Translations under genes and position numbers: made by a program | Shown here: piece by piece, positions 28,562 through 36,749 of the stretch | Position numbering within the stretch: the stretch's first letter is position 1 | Layout: each line of letters starts with the position of its first letter | Assembly (NCBI RefSeq): GCF_002095465.1 | Contig: NZ_MLFP01000012.1 | Coordinates: forward strand, 62,001 to 126,000 | Reading direction: 5' to 3' | Length of the DNA: 64,000 nucleotides | Source: Pantoea rodasii | GTDB taxonomy: Bacteria; Pseudomonadota; Gammaproteobacteria; Enterobacterales; Enterobacteriaceae | The notes under the pieces: model-generated | Database searches by the model: none | The model's input: only the letters and a program-made list of their open reading frames with translations | Told to the model about the DNA's origin: nothing

Positions 28562-29571
28562 GTTACGCCTACCTGCTGCCAGGCGGACTGAATGGCTTCC
28601 GCCACCGAGCGATTAAATCGTTTACCGGCGTGCTGCACCGTGAAGCCAGCGAAGGTGCTGAAATCCGCATCCTGCGGCAAGGTTTTATCGCAGAGGGTAT
28701 CGTACCAGGCTTGTCCTGCCAGCTCCCAGGCAAAGCCGCCCAAAGCCTTAGCCGCCAGATAAAATGCCCGATTAGGAATGCCGGAGTTGAGATGCACGCC
28801 GCCATTGTCATCGCGCGTGTCGATATAATGATCCATATCTGCAGGCTGCGGATCTTTGCCGAGCATAGGATCGTCATAAGCGGTGCCCGGTGCTGACATG
28901 GATCGCAATCCACGGCCTTTGATGCCTGCGGCTAACAACCCTTCACCAATCAGCCAGTCGGCCTGATCGGCGCTTTGCTGTAAGTGGAACTGCTTCACCA
29001 GCGAACCAAATACGTCTGACATCGATTCGTTCAGCGCCCCGGATTGCTGAAAGTAAACCAGTCCCGCTTCGTTCTCGGTCACGCCGTGGGTAAGTTCATG
29101 CGCGACCACATCAATGGCGATGGTAAAGCGATTAAAGATCTCGCCATCGCCGTCACCAAACACCATCTGCTGACCGTTCCAGAAAGCGTTCTGATACTCC
29201 TTGCCGTAATGCACTGTGCCATCGAGTTTCAGGCCTTTGTTATCGAGTGAGTTGCGCTTAAAGATCTGCCAGTAGAAGTCATAGGTGATGCCGAGATAAT
29301 TCCAGGCCTCTTCAGCCGCAATATCGCTATTGCCCGGCTGGCCTTCATCGCGAATTAAGGTGCCAGGCAGATTTTGCGTATTTTCGGCATCATAGATGGC
29401 ACGTAACACGGTGCCGGGCTGAGCGGTGGCGGTGTTGGTTGCCCGGTGATTATGTTCAGCCATCAGTTGCTGAACATGGGTGAGGGTGCGGCGAGCGGAT
29501 TCTTGCGGCGCACCCGAGCAGTGGTCAATGATGTTGCGAAGAATATACGGAGGAATAACGCTGTAGGTCAT
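28558..29571 (-). CDS. Protealysin-like M4 (thermolysin-family) metalloprotease
   Basis: Zinc metalloprotease of 337 residues. The zinc motif HELTH lies in VVAHELTHGVTENEAGLVYF and the third ligand glutamate in ALNESMSDVFG. A C-terminal histidine motif DNGGVHLNSGIPNRAFY is also typical. The N-terminus has no Sec signal; it is a short propeptide with the protealysin-type VIPPYILRNIIDHC segment, followed by the mature domain. Protealysins are made and held in the cytoplasm and reported to cleave actin and host or bacterial proteins on release. The gene is first in a two-gene unit with the emfourin-type inhibitor. The unit sits in the accessory block between der and xseA. Confidence 0.9.
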   Translation of the reverse strand: MTYSVIPPYILRNIIDHCSGAPQESARRTLTHVQQLMAEHNHRATNTATAQPGTVLRAIYDAENTQNLPGTLIRDEGQPGNSDIAAEEAWNYLGITYDFYWQIFKRNSLDNKGLKLDGTVHYGKEYQNAFWNGQQMVFGDGDGEIFNRFTIAIDVVAHELTHGVTENEAGLVYFQQSGALNESMSDVFGSLVKQFHLQQSADQADWLIGEGLLAAGIKGRGLRSMSAPGTAYDDPMLGKDPQPADMDHYIDTRDDNGGVHLNSGIPNRAFYLAAKALGGFAWELAGQAWYDTLCDKTLPQDADFSTFAGFTVQHAGKRFNRSVAEAIQSAWQQVGVT

Positions 29572-29618
29572 AGGAACTCCTGGCCGTGAGTGAACATGCC
29601 AGAAGTATAGTTTTTCAG

Positions 29619-30992
29619 CTAGGAGCGTGCTTTGCGGCTGCGTGATTTCTGCGGCTCAAGTGCGGTCACCTGGCTTTCCACCCAGCCATCATCCAAACGG
29701 GTGCGCAGTAGATCGCCTTTATGGAGCTGCTGAGTTTTCTTCACCAGCTGGCCTTGGGTATCGGTTGTCACGCTAAACCCGCGAGCCAGTGTAGCGAGCG
29801 GACTCACGCCTTCAAGTTGCGCAGCCAGATTGCCAAAGCGCTGACGATTGTGATTGAGCTGCTTCTCCATGCCCTGCTGCAATCGATACTGCCACTGCTG
29901 CATCTGTTGCTGCGCACGCAGAATGCGCCCCTGCGGCTGATGATTATTCAGGCGCTGTAACACCCGATCCTGCTGGCGATTGGCCACGCGCAGGCGTTGA
30001 TCCATCGCTTCACCGAGGCGACGCTGCAACTGGAACAGCGTGGTTTGCTGACGCGCCAGACGCAACTGCGGATGCTGCTGCTGCAAGCGATGCTGAATAC
30101 GCGTAAAACGACGCTGCTGCTCCGCCAGATAGAAATCCATCGCCATTTCCATACGCTGCTGCTGTGACTGCAAACGGCGCAGCAGCTCAACCTGATTGCG
30201 GCTCACCTGTTCTGCCGCTGCAGAAGGGGTAGGGGCGCGCAGATCGGCAACAAAATCGGCAATTGTGACGTCAGTTTCGTGTCCGACGGCGCTGACGATT
30301 GGCAGGCGACTGGCAAATATGGCGCGTGCCACACGCTCGTCGTTGAAGCTCCATAAATCTTCCAGCGAGCCGCCGCCACGGCCAACAATCAGCACGTCAC
30401 ACTCATCACGCTGGTTCGCCAGTTCAATGGCACGCACGATAGCTGCGGGTGCATCGACACCTTGCACTGGCGTGGGATAGATAATCACCGGCAACGAAGG
30501 ATCGCGACGATGCAGCACGCGCAGCACATCATGCAGCGCGGCGCCAGTCGCGGAGGTAATCACGCCCACCTGACGCGCCGGATCGGGCAGCGGCTGTTTG
30601 AACTGCTGATCGAATAATCCTTCGGCAGCCAGTCGCGCTTTAAGCTGTTCGAACTGTTGCTGCAAAAGGCCTTCACCGGCCGGATGCATGCTTTCGATAA
30701 TCAGCTGGTAGTCGCCGCGCGGTTCATACAGCGTAATGCTGGCGCGCACTAAAACTTGCTGGCCATGCTGTGGGCGGAAGGTCACGCGACGGTTACTGTT
30801 GCGGAACATCGCACAGCGAACCTGAGCGCCATCATCTTTAAGCGTGAAGTACCAGTGGCCGGAAGAGGGCTGAGTGAAATTCGAAATTTCAGCACTGAGC
30901 CACACCAGGCCCATCTCATTTTCCAGCAGTTGGCGCACCGTGGTATTCAGGCGGCTGACAGTAAAAATATTGGCGGTTGGCGGTAGCGACAT
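29619..30992 (-). CDS. xseA: Exodeoxyribonuclease VII large subunit
   Basis: Catalytic subunit of the single-strand exonuclease that acts with XseB. It has an N-terminal OB-fold ([20 protein letters not shown]), the conserved catalytic-domain stretch [35 protein letters not shown], and [17 protein letters not shown], then a long Gln-rich coiled coil (about residues 270-390). Length is 457 residues. It is divergent from guaB, as in E. coli. Confidence 0.96.
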   Translation of the reverse strand: MSLPPTANIFTVSRLNTTVRQLLENEMGLVWLSAEISNFTQPSSGHWYFTLKDDGAQVRCAMFRNSNRRVTFRPQHGQQVLVRASITLYEPRGDYQLIIESMHPAGEGLLQQQFEQLKARLAAEGLFDQQFKQPLPDPARQVGVITSATGAALHDVLRVLHRRDPSLPVIIYPTPVQGVDAPAAIVRAIELANQRDECDVLIVGRGGGSLEDLWSFNDERVARAIFASRLPIVSAVGHETDVTIADFVADLRAPTPSAAAEQVSRNQVELLRRLQSQQQRMEMAMDFYLAEQQRRFTRIQHRLQQQHPQLRLARQQTTLFQLQRRLGEAMDQRLRVANRQQDRVLQRLNNHQPQGRILRAQQQMQQWQYRLQQGMEKQLNHNRQRFGNLAAQLEGVSPLATLARGFSVTTDTQGQLVKKTQQLHKGDLLRTRLDDGWVESQVTALEPQKSRSRKARS

Positions 30993-31084
30993 GTGATGTA
31001 GATCAAATTTTAAATCAGAGGGTTAATCAACCGATACTACATTGCTCACTCGGAGGATCAAGACTTTTTCCTAAAAAACACTGG

Positions 31085-31110
31085 AGGCAATCGATTTCGG
31101 CCTGTATAAT
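31085..31110 (+). promoter_or_regulatory. PurR operator and -10 box of guaBA
   Basis: AGGCAATCGATTTCGG at 31085-31100 matches 15 of 16 positions of the PurR consensus (ANGCAANCGNTTNCNT). It directly precedes a perfect TATAAT at 31105-31110. PurR with bound guanine or hypoxanthine would occlude the promoter, matching the known PurR control of guaBA in E. coli. Confidence 0.8.
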
Positions 31111-31161
31111 GCCGCGGCAATATTTTATCTGTTTTAATCGCCCCCAGGTGGAGATATTGCA

Positions 31162-32628
31162 ATGCTAAGAATCACTAAAGAAGCCCTCACTTTCGACGAC
31201 GTTCTGCTCGTTCCAGCTCACTCCACTGTGCTACCAAACACCGCTGATCTCAGCACCCAACTGACGAAAAACATCCGTCTGAACATCCCTATGCTGTCTG
31301 CTGCAATGGACACCGTGACCGAAGCCGGTCTGGCAATTGCATTGGCACAGGAAGGCGGTCTGGGCTTTATCCACAAAAACATGTCGATTGAGCGCCAGGC
31401 GGATGAAGTTCGCAAAGTGAAAAAACACGAAAGTGGCGTAGTGACCGATCCGCAAACTGTACTGCCTACCACCGCACTGGCGGCAGTGAAAGAGCTGACC
31501 GAGCGCAACGGCTTTGCGGGTTATCCGGTTGTGAACACCGACAACGAACTGGTCGGTATCATTACCGGTCGTGACGTGCGTTTTGTGACTGACCTGAGCC
31601 TGCCAGTTTCCGCAGTGATGACGCCAAAAGAGCGTCTGGTCACCGTGAAAGAGGGTGAAGCACGCGACATCGTACTGCAGAAAATGCACGAAAAACGTGT
31701 TGAGAAAGCGCTGGTTGTTGACGATAGCTTCCACTTGCTGGGCATGATTACCGTTAAAGATTTCCAGAAAGCAGAGCGTAAACCAAACGCCTGTAAAGAC
31801 GCTGAAGGCCGTCTGCGTGTCGGTGCTGCAGTGGGCGCAGGTGCGGGCAACGAAGAGCGTGTTGATGCGCTGGTGGCTGCTGGTGTTGATGTGCTGCTGA
31901 TTGACTCGTCACACGGTCACTCTGAAGGCGTTCTGCAACGTATCCGTGAGACCCGTGCTAAATATCCAAATCTGGACATCATCGGTGGCAACGTGGCGAC
32001 CGGTGCGGGTGCATTGGCACTGGCCGAAGCGGGCGTGAGCGCCGTGAAAGTCGGTATCGGTCCGGGTTCAATCTGTACTACCCGTATCGTGACCGGCGTT
32101 GGTGTTCCACAGATCACCGCTGTTTCAGATGCAGTTGAAGCGCTGGAAGGCACCGGTATCCCGGTTGTGGCCGATGGCGGTATTCGTTTCTCTGGCGACA
32201 TCGCGAAAGCCATCGCCGCAGGCGCAGCCGCTGTGATGGTGGGTTCAATGCTGGCGGGTACTGAAGAATCTCCGGGCGAAATCGAGCTGTATCAGGGCCG
32301 TTCGTTCAAATCTTACCGCGGTATGGGTTCACTGGGCGCGATGTCTAAAGGCTCATCTGACCGTTACTTCCAGACCGATAACGCCGCTGACAAATTGGTA
32401 CCAGAAGGTATCGAAGGTCGCGTAGCGTACAAAGGCCGTCTGAAAGAGATCGTGCACCAGCAAATGGGCGGTCTGCGCTCTTGCATGGGCCTGACCGGTT
32501 GCCCAACTATCGACGATCTGCGCACTAAAGCAGAGTTCGTGCGCATCAGTGGCGCAGGCATCAATGAAAGCCACGTGCACGACGTGACCATCACCAAAGA
32601 GTCACCTAACTACCGTATGGGTTCATAA
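31162..32628 (+). CDS. guaB: IMP dehydrogenase
   Basis: GuaB oxidises IMP to XMP, the first committed step of GMP synthesis. Catalytic Cys305 is in [13 protein letters not shown]. Two CBS domains are inserted between about residues 93 and 205. NAD- and IMP-binding motifs [10 protein letters not shown] and [11 protein letters not shown] are intact. The 488-residue product is full length. It is transcribed with guaA; a hairpin lies between the two genes. Confidence 0.98.
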   Translation: MLRITKEALTFDDVLLVPAHSTVLPNTADLSTQLTKNIRLNIPMLSAAMDTVTEAGLAIALAQEGGLGFIHKNMSIERQADEVRKVKKHESGVVTDPQTVLPTTALAAVKELTERNGFAGYPVVNTDNELVGIITGRDVRFVTDLSLPVSAVMTPKERLVTVKEGEARDIVLQKMHEKRVEKALVVDDSFHLLGMITVKDFQKAERKPNACKDAEGRLRVGAAVGAGAGNEERVDALVAAGVDVLLIDSSHGHSEGVLQRIRETRAKYPNLDIIGGNVATGAGALALAEAGVSAVKVGIGPGSICTTRIVTGVGVPQITAVSDAVEALEGTGIPVVADGGIRFSGDIAKAIAAGAAAVMVGSMLAGTEESPGEIELYQGRSFKSYRGMGSLGAMSKGSSDRYFQTDNAADKLVPEGIEGRVAYKGRLKEIVHQQMGGLRSCMGLTGCPTIDDLRTKAEFVRISGAGINESHVHDVTITKESPNYRMGS

Positions 32629-32643
32629 TCCCGTAAGATTCAA

Positions 32644-32673
32644 CGCCCGGCACCTGCCGGGCGCTTTTATTAT
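32644..32673 (+). terminator. Hairpin with T-run between guaB and guaA
   Basis: CGCCCGGCA and TGCCGGGCG form the stem, followed by CTTTTATTATT. It would reduce but probably not abolish read-through into guaA, whose start lies 28 bases beyond. Confidence 0.75.
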
Positions 32674-32700
32674 TAAGTCCATCCCAATGGAAACGCCTCA

Positions 32701-34281
32701 ATGACGACTGAAAATATTCATAAACATCGCATTTTGATCCTCGATTTTGGTTCTCAGTATACGCAGCTGGTCGCACGTCGCGTGCGTGAGCTGGGCGTCT
32801 ACTGCGAGCTCTGGGCGTGGGATGTCACCGAAGAGCAGATTCGTGGTTTCAACCCAAATGGCATCATTTTGTCAGGTGGCCCGGAGAGCACCACTGAGCA
32901 TAACAGCCCGCGTGCACCGGAATACGTGTTTAACGCTGGCGTGCCGGTGTTGGGCGTGTGCTACGGCATGCAGACCATGGCGATGCAGCTGGGCGGTAAA
33001 GTTGAAGGCTCTAACGAGCGTGAATTTGGTTATGCGCAGGTTGAAGTGCTGACGCAGAGCGCGCTGGTCCGTGACATCGAAGATGCCATCAGCGCCGCCG
33101 GCAAACCGTTGCTAGACGTGTGGATGAGCCACGGCGATAAAGTCACCGCTATCCCGGCTGGCTTTGAAACCGTTGCCAGCACCGAAACCTGTCCGTTTGC
33201 CATCATGGCGAACGAAGAGAAGAAATTCTACGGCGTACAGTTCCACCCGGAAGTGACGCATACCCGCCAGGGCCTGCGCATGCTGGAGCGTTTTATTCGC
33301 GACATCTGTGGCTGTGAAGCGCTTTGGACCCCAGCTAAGATCATCGAAGATGCCGTTGAGCGTCTGCGTGAGCAAGTGGGTGAAGACAAAGTGATCCTCG
33401 GCCTGTCAGGTGGCGTGGATTCTTCTGTTACCGCGATGCTGCTGCACCGCGCCATCGGTGACCGCCTGACCTGTGTGTTCGTGGATAACGGCCTGCTGCG
33501 TCTTAACGAAGCAGAGCAGGTGATGGACATGTTTGGCGACCACTTCGGTCTCAACATCGTTCACGTGGCCGCTGAAGACCGTTTCCTCGATGCGCTGGCC
33601 GGCGAGAACGATCCAGAAGCCAAGCGTAAGATCATTGGCCGCGTGTTCGTCGAAGTGTTTGACCAGGAAGCATTGCGTCTGGAAGACGTGAAGTGGCTGG
33701 CGCAAGGCACCATCTATCCTGACGTGATTGAGTCTGCGGCTTCTGCCACCGGCAAAGCGCACGTGATCAAATCGCACCACAATGTGGGCGGTTTGCCGAA
33801 AGAGATGAAGATGGGTCTGGTTGAGCCGCTGAAAGAGCTGTTCAAAGACGAAGTGCGTAAGATCGGCCTGGAACTCGGCCTGCCATACGACATGCTGTAT
33901 CGTCACCCGTTCCCAGGTCCAGGTTTGGGCGTGCGTGTGCTGGGCGAAGTGAAGAAAGAGTATTGCGACCTGCTGCGTCGTGCCGATGCAATCTTCATCG
34001 AAGAACTGCATAAAGCTGACCTGTACAACAAAGTCAGCCAGGCCTTCACCGTGTTCCTGCCAGTGCGCTCTGTCGGCGTAATGGGCGACGGTCGTAAATA
34101 CGATTGGGTTGTTTCACTGCGTGCGGTTGAGACCATCGACTTCATGACCGCGCATTGGGCGCACCTGCCGTACGATTTCCTCGGCCGCGTCTCCAACCGC
34201 ATCATCAACGAAGTGAACGGCATTTCACGCGTGGTTTACGATATCTCAGGTAAGCCACCGGCCACGATTGAGTGGGAGTGA
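32701..34281 (+). CDS. guaA: GMP synthase (glutamine-hydrolysing)
   Basis: GuaA aminates XMP to GMP. The N-terminal glutamine amidotransferase domain has the catalytic cysteine near residue 87 ([15 protein letters not shown]) and the His/Glu motif FHPEVTHT. The ATP-pyrophosphatase domain has the P-loop [11 protein letters not shown]. The C-terminal dimerisation domain begins near [15 protein letters not shown]. At 526 residues it is full length. Confidence 0.98.
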   Translation: MTTENIHKHRILILDFGSQYTQLVARRVRELGVYCELWAWDVTEEQIRGFNPNGIILSGGPESTTEHNSPRAPEYVFNAGVPVLGVCYGMQTMAMQLGGKVEGSNEREFGYAQVEVLTQSALVRDIEDAISAAGKPLLDVWMSHGDKVTAIPAGFETVASTETCPFAIMANEEKKFYGVQFHPEVTHTRQGLRMLERFIRDICGCEALWTPAKIIEDAVERLREQVGEDKVILGLSGGVDSSVTAMLLHRAIGDRLTCVFVDNGLLRLNEAEQVMDMFGDHFGLNIVHVAAEDRFLDALAGENDPEAKRKIIGRVFVEVFDQEALRLEDVKWLAQGTIYPDVIESAASATGKAHVIKSHHNVGGLPKEMKMGLVEPLKELFKDEVRKIGLELGLPYDMLYRHPFPGPGLGVRVLGEVKKEYCDLLRRADAIFIEELHKADLYNKVSQAFTVFLPVRSVGVMGDGRKYDWVVSLRAVETIDFMTAHWAHLPYDFLGRVSNRIINEVNGISRVVYDISGKPPATIEWE

Positions 34282-34305
34282 TTTCCGCTGATTGAATTGC
34301 CTATC

Positions 34306-34332
34306 AAGCCCGCTTAAATGCGGGCTTTTTAT
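34306..34332 (+). terminator. Intrinsic terminator after guaA
   Basis: AAGCCCGC and GCGGGCTT with a 6-base loop, followed by TTTATTTA. The convergent orphan antitoxin gene ends at its right edge. Confidence 0.85.
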
Positions 34333-34605
34333 TTAGAGGTGAGGGATAAGCCTAACGCCCGCCGCACGAGTAATCTCTGTTAGGGTAGTGAGCGTTGGAT
34401 TTCCTTTTTCTGAGAGCGTTTTGTACAACTGCTGGCGCGACAACCCCGATTTGCGAGAGATTTCGCTAATGCCACCCCGGGCTTCAACTACCCGGCGAAG
34501 GGCGATCAGAAAGGCAGCTATCCCACCTTCTTCGTAGATATCTTCCAATGCCGTTTGCAGGTAGATTTCAGTGTAATCAGGGTTTTCTCGCAGCTCTGCT
34601 ACCAT
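34333..34605 (-). CDS. Orphan HigA-type antitoxin-like protein, N-terminus probably frameshifted
   Basis: The 90-residue ORF matches the addiction-module antidote family: an N-terminal helix region (ENPDYTEIYLQTALED), then a Cro/XRE-type DNA-binding domain (GGISEISRKSGLSRQQLYKTLSEKGNPTLTTLTEITRAAG). The ATG at 34605 cuts off the conserved SHDDAM that precedes it. If one base is added to the five-base run at 34629-34633 (A on the minus strand), translation can begin at the ATG whose first base is 34663 and reads MTIITQSAPKKKAVSHDDAM into this ORF. No toxin is found on either side, so it is an orphan here. Possible roles are as a stand-alone regulator or a remnant. Confidence 0.7.
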   Translation of the reverse strand: MVAELRENPDYTEIYLQTALEDIYEEGGIAAFLIALRRVVEARGGISEISRKSGLSRQQLYKTLSEKGNPTLTTLTEITRAAGVRLIPHL

Positions 34606-34663
34606 CGCATCGTCGTGACTGACTGCTTTTTCTTTGGTGCAGATTGAGTGATGATAGTCATGC

Positions 34664-34911
34664 TGTTACCTCGGTGTGTTGCATTGCGTCCTCGCAAGCA
34701 TTCAATCCAGCAAAAATTGTCTTTTATAAGCGACATTGATGCAACGCAAGGGTTAGAGAAGTGTGTGCATCTGCGAGATATACGCCATTCTTTTATTGCC
34801 AACCGACATACATTTTCAGTGCAATTTGTCCTATCGCATAGTTAGTGAATACAAACTCACCACTATCAATGCATGATGGCAGGTGAATTGTTACTCATCA
34901 GGATGCCGTCG
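34664..34911. other. AT-rich gap between the orphan antitoxin and the DUF3750 gene
   Basis: About 250 bases with lower GC than the surroundings. Short frames exist on both strands (for example 34648-34845 and 34599-34802), but none shows a toxin-like or other recognisable pattern. It may be the site where a cognate toxin gene was lost. Confidence 0.4.
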
Positions 34912-35688
34912 ATGCTGCCACTGAAAGCCTTTCTACTCTCTTTCCTCTGTATTGTGCTGCTCTCACTGGCGGCCAGTCTGGCGCAGGCCACGCGCACCGG
35001 TGAGTTAACCAGTGAGCGCGGTGGATGGGCGACGGCGCGACGAGATTCGGCCGGGATAGCGCCGGATCCGCATCAATATGCCAATCTGGCCATCGTACAG
35101 GTCTATGCCGCACCCACCTACGGCTGGAAGGGCGCCGTCGCCGTGCATCCATGGATCATTTTCAAACGCGCGGGAGAGACGAAGTACAACCGTTATGAAG
35201 TGATCAGCTGGGGCAGCGGTGTCAAAGTGCGACGCAACTCCAATCTGCCCGATGGATACTGGTACGGCGCAAAACCGCGTTTGCTGGTGGAGCATCGTGG
35301 CAAGGAAGCTGAAGCGATGATTCCACAGATTGAAGCGGCGATAAAATCCTATCCGTGGCCAACGACCTATCACGCGTGGCCGGGGCCCAATAGTAATACC
35401 TTCATGGCGCACATTGGACGTGAAGTGCCTGCGTTGAAGCTGGATTTGCCTGCCAATGCTTTAGGCAAAGATTATCGCTCACTGCTTCATCCAATTGGAT
35501 TACCGCCGTCGGGGCGCGGTGTGCAGGTGTCAATTTTAGGTGTGCTGGGCGTGACGGTTGGCGCAGAAGAAGGTCTGGAAGTGAATGTGCTTGGGCTGAA
35601 TCTTGGGCTCGATTTCACGCCACTCAAGTTGCGCTTACCCTTTATTGGCGGGATTGGACGAGACAATTTGCAGAAGGACAATCCGTGA
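34912..35688 (+). CDS. DUF3750 family protein, membrane-anchored or exported
   Basis: The start at 34912 gives 258 residues (MLPLKAFLLSFLCIVLLSLA) with AGGA about eight bases upstream; in-frame ATGs at 34873 and 34903 are alternatives. The N-terminus is a signal peptide or anchor ending near AQA. The conserved core includes WKGAVAVHPWIIFKRAGE, VISWGSGV, WYGAKPRLLVEHRG, and TTYHAWPGPNSNTFMAHIGREVP, which I recognise as DUF3750. The HAWPGPNSNTF stretch resembles an active-site pattern, but no function has been established as far as I know. It stands alone between guaA and mgtE. Confidence 0.75.
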   Translation: MLPLKAFLLSFLCIVLLSLAASLAQATRTGELTSERGGWATARRDSAGIAPDPHQYANLAIVQVYAAPTYGWKGAVAVHPWIIFKRAGETKYNRYEVISWGSGVKVRRNSNLPDGYWYGAKPRLLVEHRGKEAEAMIPQIEAAIKSYPWPTTYHAWPGPNSNTFMAHIGREVPALKLDLPANALGKDYRSLLHPIGLPPSGRGVQVSILGVLGVTVGAEEGLEVNVLGLNLGLDFTPLKLRLPFIGGIGRDNLQKDNP

Positions 35689-35699
35689 TTGTGCCTGTA

Positions 35700-35787
35700 G
35701 CGCAATAAATTGCGCCGCTACGGCTTGATGCGTTTTGAGATTGTCTGATCCAAATCGCACGATTTGTAACGGCGCGATTTATCGCGC
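35700..35787. repeat. GCGGCGCRATTTATYGCGC palindromic repeat, copy 2
   Basis: Inverted halves at 35700-35721 and 35766-35787 end in GCCGCTAC and GTAACGGC, with 44 bases between. It follows the DUF3750 stop by 11 bases. Confidence 0.8.
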
Positions 35788-35799
35788 AACCGAAGAGCA

Positions 35800-35979
35800 T
35801 CAACACACGCCGAAATCACCTTCTTCGTGATACAAATTCACGCTATCCGCCCTGACTTCGATCTCACGCTTAATGGCGTCATCAACGCGTGCACACCATA
35901 GCAACTCACCTTCAACCCGTGTGACCTGCATCTTTGGGCCACCGGTCTTCGACTGCACAAAATCATCAACTTTAAACAT
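35800..35979 (-). CDS. Small DUF2158 (YodC-like) protein
   Basis: A 59-residue frame, MFKVDDFVQSKTGGPKMQVT and on, ending DFGVC. It starts at 35979 with GGGAG eight bases upstream. The pattern (basic beta-rich N-terminus, KTGGPKMQVTRVEGELLWCARVDD) resembles the DUF2158/YodC family of small SH3-like proteins, in which the GGP-M-V core is conserved. Function is unknown. It is isolated, between a palindromic repeat and the HTH locus. Confidence 0.75.
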   Translation of the reverse strand: MFKVDDFVQSKTGGPKMQVTRVEGELLWCARVDDAIKREIEVRADSVNLYHEEGDFGVC

Positions 35980-36148
35980 GCTGTTTCTCCCTCAGGTAAG
36001 TGATAGCGCTAAGTGTATATGCGCTTGAACTCAGGCGCGCTCGAATTTGTGCGCTGTTTTCCAACAACAATATAAGTATGGGATACCAAGGCATTTCTTG
36101 TTTTTTCTCACTTTGAATACTGCTGACATAGCATCTGAAAATTGGTGA

Positions 36149-36168
36149 AGGTTGTCAATTGACAACCT
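36149..36168. promoter_or_regulatory. Perfect 20-bp palindrome upstream of the HTH locus
   Basis: AGGTTGTCAATTGACAACCT is a perfect inverted repeat with no spacer. It lies 28 bases before the remnant ORF at 36196 in an AT-rich stretch with promoter character. It is a strong candidate for the binding site of the downstream HTH protein, as in autoregulated toxin-antitoxin-type operons. Confidence 0.7.
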
Positions 36169-36195
36169 AAAATTCAAAGTATAAGGTGGCATGCA

Positions 36196-36243
36196 ATGTC
36201 AGAAATGAAGCGGCATCCTCATAAAGAAATCGAAATTTTCTAA
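36196..36243 (+). pseudogene. 15-codon remnant of a partner gene
   Basis: ATG at 36196, with AAGGTGG upstream, reads MSEMKRHPHKEIEIF and then stops; nine bases later the HTH gene starts. From memory, homologues of the downstream HTH protein are often preceded by a small HicA-like protein of unknown function whose N-terminus contains HPHKEIE. Here only that N-terminus is left, so the gene seems to have lost nearly all of its body by deletion while keeping its start and translation signal. It could instead be a leader peptide. Confidence 0.55.
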
Positions 36244-36252
36244 GGATCAAAA

Positions 36253-36747
36253 ATGGAATTTGAATTCACGTTACGTTTTCAGTTGAGTGAAGCTGTTTCA
36301 GACGATGGGGTTCTGGAGCGACTCGGTGCTGCAGGCTCTACTGATGCGCTGGTGGGCACCGGCGTGGCAGGTAAATTGAGTCTGATGTACTGCCGGGAAG
36401 CGGAGAGTGCACAGCAAGCGATTCGCGATGCTTTAGCCGAAGTCATTCAGGCTTTACCCGATGCTGAACTGATTGAAGCGTCCCCGGATCTGGTCGGCCT
36501 TACGGACATCGCCGAGTTGATCGGCGTGTCGCGCCAGAATATGCGCAAGCTGATGCTTGCCCACAGTCCGCAGTTCCCACGTCCGGTTCATGATGGTAAA
36601 ACCGCGCTGTGGCATCTTGTCGATGTGGTGGAGTGGTTAAATCTAAGAGGCTCTGCCCGCGTGACACCAGGCATCAGTGAACTGGCGCGCGCAACGTTGC
36701 AACTCAACTTGCAGCAGGCGCTGCAACGTTACGCGCACTGTCTTTGA
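36253..36747 (+). CDS. Helix-turn-helix regulator, probable antitoxin-like partner of the remnant gene
   Basis: A 164-residue protein in two parts. Residues 1-75 (MEFEFTLRFQLSEAVSDDGV) form an alpha/beta domain with no signal. Residues 80-140 contain an AlpA/MerR-like helix-turn-helix (LVGLTDIAELIGVSRQNMRKLMLAHSPQFPRP, then ALWHLVDVVEWLNLRG). It starts nine bases after the stop of the remnant ORF and probably shares its promoter and the 20-bp palindrome. With the partner truncated it may persist as an autoregulator. Function is inferred from domain and context only. Confidence 0.7.
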   Translation: MEFEFTLRFQLSEAVSDDGVLERLGAAGSTDALVGTGVAGKLSLMYCREAESAQQAIRDALAEVIQALPDAELIEASPDLVGLTDIAELIGVSRQNMRKLMLAHSPQFPRPVHDGKTALWHLVDVVEWLNLRGSARVTPGISELARATLQLNLQQALQRYAHCL

Positions 36748-36749
36748 AC

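Noticed and set aside
33406..34011. A 201-codon frame antisense to guaA
   Set aside because: It is a shadow of the conserved guaA frame, with His/Gln-rich composition and no independent start signals.
34599..34802. A possible toxin upstream of the orphan antitoxin
   Set aside because: The frame has no RelE/HigB-like pattern. Its last part contains the probable N-terminus of the antitoxin (MTIITQSAPKKK), so it is explained by the suspected frameshift.
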